Positions 8,254 through 11,000 of a stretch of DNA of 11,000 bases are shown in pieces. Source of the stretch: Cristatella mucedo (lineage: Eukaryota; Bryozoa; Phylactolaemata; Cristatellidae); assembly GCA_009760855.2 (NCBI GenBank), contig WPIO01000005.1, forward strand, positions 11,804,001-11,815,000, written 5' to 3'. The position numbers and the translations under genes are program-made. Each line of letters begins with the position of its first letter. Position 1 is the first letter of the stretch. The notes beneath the pieces were generated by a model. That model did not search any database and had not been told where the DNA came from. It saw only the letters and a program-made list of their open reading frames with translations.

Positions 8254-9429
8254 TTGGTAAAAGTGGTCGTACCCAAGCCCTTCAAATCGGCGATCGTTAG
8301 ACCCATACTTAAAAAGCCTGGATTAGATATAGAGGTCCTTGCAAACTATCGCCCAGTTTCCCTTCTTTCTTTCTTGTCAAAGATCCTTGAAAAAATTGTT
8401 GCTAAGCAGCTGGTTGAACGTATTGAAAAGAATGAAATGTCAGAAACATTTCAATCAGGGTTCAAGAGGCAGCACTCCACTGAAACTGCTCTCCTCCGTG
8501 TTAACAATGACATTCTACACGGCAATGATGACGGTAATGTCACTTCCCTAGCTCTGCTAGATCTGTTAGCTGCCTTCGACACCATTGATCACATTGTTCT
8601 ACTTGAACGATTGAAAACAACGATCGGTCTGGCAGACGAGGCACTGGCATGGTTTGAATCGTACTTGTCTGATCGTGTTCAATCCGTGTCGTGTGAGGGT
8701 CAGGTCTCACACACGAGACAGGTCACCTGTGGAGTTCCTCAAGGGTCCGTCCTCGGTTCTTTGCTGTTCTCTAGTTATACTCAACCTCTGGGAAAAGTGA
8801 TTAAGGCCCATGGAATAGGATATCACTTTTATGCTGATGATACTCAGCTGTATTTGTCATTCAAACTGTCGGAATCTGCTGCAGCAACTGAGAAACCGAA
8901 GGCTTGCCTTGCGGGCATTCGATCCTGGATGTAGGAAAACTTCTTGAACTTAAATGACGATAAAACCGAACTGCTGCTCATAGGACACCCTAAGCGTGTG
9001 GCTGGATTAAAAGGCTTTGCTTTTCTAATAGGCGATACTGTAGTGCGACCAGGTGTCATTTTCGACAGCTGCCGAAATTTTATAGCTTCATTCAGAAAAC
9101 TGCTTCTACAGCTAGCCATCACGTCCGATCCCTATCAAAGTTTAGGAGCTGTCTTCCACAGTGGATTGTAAAAAAAAATAACTAGCTCCTTAGTTCTGTC
9201 TCGGCTTGATTTTTGCAATTCCATTTTGGCCGGGCTACCAAAGAAAGCAACTAGGTCACTGCAGCTGACTATGAATATGGCTGCAAGGCAAGTCTTCAAG
9301 TCCCAGACGTTTGACAATGTTTCTCCTTTGCTAAAAGAGCTAGGATGGATGCCGGCTGAGCAACAGATACAGAGCAAAGTTCTTACGCTGACCCTCAAAG
9401 CCGCCACGGCTTGGCTCATTCGTACCTAG
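8254..9429 (+). pseudogene. LINE reverse transcriptase remnant (interrupted frame)
   Basis: The uninterrupted part, 8254-8934 (226 codons), shows the RT blocks in order: ANYRPVSLLSFLSKILEKI (about residues 30-48), motif A LLDLLAAFDTID (101-112), motif [10 protein letters not shown] (160-168) and motif C YADD (193-196). The first codon is TTG, so it is a fragment, not a gene start. The same frame continues past a TAG at 8932-8934 into LNDDKTELLLIG. It then passes a TAA at 9169-9171 into SRLDFCNSILAGLP and ends at a TAG at 9427-9429. From about 9418 another frame carries on the C-terminal region, with GPRLWNSLSQ near 9546. After IGDTVV several residues usual in the family are missing. Catalytic residues survive, but the stops, frameshift and lack of an endonuclease make it non-functional. 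Confidence 0.9.
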
Positions 9430-9841
9430 CTGAACTGCTGCACCAGTTTCAGCCTCTTCTGGCTCTCAGGTCTTGTATGAACAATAAATTCGCTGTTCAA
9501 TTCTTCTGCTGAAAGACCGTTGGCGATGGAAGCTTTAGCTCTGCAGGTCCTAGACTGTGGAACTCGCTTTCACAATTCTTACACAACGACAACTACTCTC
9601 CTGCTGCCGACTATGGCTCATCTTTTTCAGCGGTCCTGAACTGCTACTTCTATGCTACTCACTACCTCAACTGCTCTCCCGACTCTGCTATGCTTCCCCC
9701 TTTCTCTTTTTTGCGTGAGACGAAGTCTGTTGGCTACCGAATGCGTACCGAAAGCCGCTTAGACTGTGAGTGCTCTATACAAAACTCTCCTGCATAACAC
9801 ACACGTAGTCTCTATGGCTTTGTTGAGTTACAGATAGAGAA

Positions 9842-9856
9842 ACATTACATTACATT
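9842..9856 (+). repeat. LINE 3' tail, (ACATT)3
   Basis: Three perfect ACATT units end the region of LINE similarity. Short tandem-repeat tails instead of poly-A are typical of L2/CR1-type elements. Confidence 0.75.
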
Positions 9857-10009
9857 CTCCCAAGTTGCTTGTTTAGTACTAGGTTTTGATGAATAGACAA
9901 GTTTTGGTGATTTGCCATCACCGATCATATATTTGCTTTCTCGCTAATGCCCTGCAAAATGCTGCGTGGTTTGGTATCACCGGTGGGCTTTTCTCTCTTC
10001 CCCTTTCAG

Positions 10010-10366
10010 CAGCGAAGCGAGCGCACACATGAAGACTCTGGTATTGGTGACTCAGCGATCAGTGAAGGGCAGCGGCCCGGCACCTCCGGAGATGTGCCGC
10101 AGGGTGGCGCTTCGAGACCAGAGATTCGCAGCAAGCTGACTATGCTCACGGAGGACGTGGTGCCCAACATGTCGAAAGCCGTCGAGGTGTTGTCATATGA
10201 GACCAAAGGCTGTGCTGCTGTTGTCAAAACGTTAAAGGACTACAAGCTTCGTCAGCAAGAACATACTCAACTAATGGAGGAGAAGGTGAAGGCCATAGAG
10301 CGGAGGATTCAGGTCAAGGAAAGTCGACTGGTCGAGCTAGCCACACGCCTCGAGATGCTTGAGCAA
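10010..10366 (+). CDS. TRAF-like gene, exon F: Ser-rich end of linker and TRAF-N-like coiled coil
   Basis: These 119 codons begin and end in phase 0. The first 40 or so are polar and disordered-looking and include EDSGIGDS (10031-10054). From about residue 42 a long amphipathic helix follows (SKLTMLTEDV, AVVKTLKDY, MEEKVKAIERRI, SRLVELATRLEMLEQ) with hydrophobic residues at heptad-like spacing. This is the expected place and character of the TRAF-N coiled coil, which drives trimer formation. The acceptor TTTCAG precedes 10010, and a second in-frame CAG makes it a NAGNAG site. The donor is CAA/GTAGGT at 10366/10367. In TRAFs a TRAF-C/MATH domain, the receptor-binding part, comes next; it is not in the remaining 634 bases. 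The frame has an upstream ATG-like start region at 9947, but that part is intron. Confidence 0.82.
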
Positions 10367-10378
10367 GTAGGTCCTAAA

Positions 10379-10472
10379 GGGGAGAGGGAGATAGCGATAG
10401 AGGAGAGGAGAGGAGAGACAGAGAGAGGGAGATAGCGAGCGAGGAGAGGAGAGACAGAGACAGACAGAGACA
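10379..10472 (+). repeat. purine (GA)-rich repeat with an imperfect 41-bp tandem duplication
   Basis: Nearly all bases are A or G. The block AGAGGGAGATAGCGA occurs at 10383 and again at 10424, each followed by GAGGAGAGGAGAGACAGAGA-like sequence, so a unit of about 41 bp is duplicated imperfectly. It starts about a dozen bases after the exon F donor. Confidence 0.85.
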
Positions 10473-11000
10473 CGTTATAGAATCGGGCATGTTGCTTGAC
10501 AATGCCATTGCCATTCTTGACCTGGCAGTGCTGTAGCTATACTTGGTTTTGCTTGGGTAATTTTATGAGTCGTTCGATCAATTGCCATAGGAAGTGCAGC
10601 TGCTGTGTCATGAGTCATCGCCTTCTGTGGCTAGCACGTGACTGCTGCAGTGCATTAGCTGGTGATGACATTTAAAAACCGATTTGCGAATGGCTGGCAT
10701 GCTTGTTTGTACTTAGCACCCCCGAGCCGCCTCGGTGGCCAGAGCCACCAGCTTAGACGCGCTAGTTTGGCGGGAACTGCAAGCTGAGTATCCGCTTCTT
10801 TGGTATTCCTAGCATTCTCTCGAACTGCTCAGCATGCTCCCCCACATGCGTCACTGTGAATCTCTATAACTTAATGGTTATCAGGCCTGTTATAACTCCG
10901 GCGGCCAAACTTAACGCTTGCCTTTGGAATAATTGATCAGTGTGCAATAATACTTTGGTAATAAGCAACCTTATTTTTGAAAATGGTCTCGAACTGCTCC
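10473..11000. other. intron after exon F, nothing assigned
   Basis: No exon encoding a TRAF-C/MATH domain is seen. There is a tRNA-like fragment near 10725-10790 and a 13-bp direct repeat (10818-10830 and 10987-10999), both weak. The intron probably continues past the window edge. Confidence 0.55.

Larger units (their letters stand above)
7980..9856 (+). mobile_element. decayed CR1/L2-group LINE, 5'-truncated, with ACATT tail
   Basis: The element runs from degraded sequence ahead of the reverse transcriptase to a 3' (ACATT)3 tail at 9842-9856. Weak traces such as DPIPSS near 8180-8200 and KPFKSAIVRP from about 8278 match the region just before the RT in CR1/L2 elements. No endonuclease domain or ORF1 is present. 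The left end is uncertain (somewhere in 7980-8250). I found no target-site duplication by eye. A second copy of part of it lies inverted at 1-345. Confidence 0.82.
7740..10009 (+). other. TRAF-like gene, intron E-F (2270 bp), mostly a LINE insertion
   Basis: The donor is GTATTTTT and the acceptor is a strong pyrimidine tract TTTTCTCTCTTCCCCTTTCAG at 10009. Most of the intron, about 7980-9856, is a sense-orientation LINE fragment. The remainder (7740-7980 and 9857-10009) shows no feature. Confidence 0.82.

Noticed and set aside
8254-8934. Active reverse transcriptase or a domesticated RT gene
   Set aside because: The frame has no proper start, lacks an endonuclease and meets stops exactly where its sister sequence is open; it is a decaying LINE.
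3269-9145. Shared TATCAAAGTTTAG in exon A and in the LINE near 9135
   Set aside because: A 13-base match with unrelated flanks and different reading context; treated as chance.

Overview
The window looks like nuclear DNA of an animal, probably an invertebrate. The reasons are a spliced gene with GT...AG introns, a signalling-protein family found in animals (TRAF), a CR1/L2-type LINE and a tRNA-derived SINE family. I cannot name the species from the sequence. A sponge or another early-branching animal is possible, but that is a guess.

The main content is one plus-strand gene for a TRAF-like adaptor (TNF-receptor-associated factor). It can be read as six internal exons at 3078-3285, 5082-5246, 6919-7068, 7225-7516, 7639-7739 and 10010-10366. 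All five splice junctions between them are in frame (phases 0, 0, 0, 1, 0). Joined, they give about 424 codons: the last cysteine pair of a RING finger, five TRAF-type zinc fingers, a Gln/Gly/Ser/Pro-rich linker and a TRAF-N-like coiled coil. The front of the RING lies upstream and was not found. The C-terminal TRAF-C/MATH domain is also absent and should lie beyond the right edge. A protein of this kind would act in the cytoplasm, carrying signals from receptors to ubiquitin and kinase pathways.

The rest is intron and repeat sequence. Positions 1-345 hold a 5'-truncated minus-strand LINE fragment. Positions 346-3077 hold no gene I can support, but contain a SINE (about 1815-1985) and a short ACATT repeat (2658-2677). 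The first mapped intron (3286-5081) holds a second SINE, and the next (5247-6918) a third in the opposite orientation plus a TA microsatellite. The 2.3-kb intron before the last exon carries a decayed plus-strand LINE (about 7980-9856) with recognisable reverse-transcriptase motifs, in-frame stops and an (ACATT)3 tail. After the last exon comes a purine-rich GA repeat (10379-10472) and then unassigned sequence.

I see no CRISPR array, operon, functional RNA gene or clearly new defence system. The points most worth a second look are the repeated intron position inside zinc fingers 1 and 3, the unusual linker with its degron-like motif, the glycine-rich coding-like 122-bp intron, and the inverted LINE and SINE pairs that flank exons.
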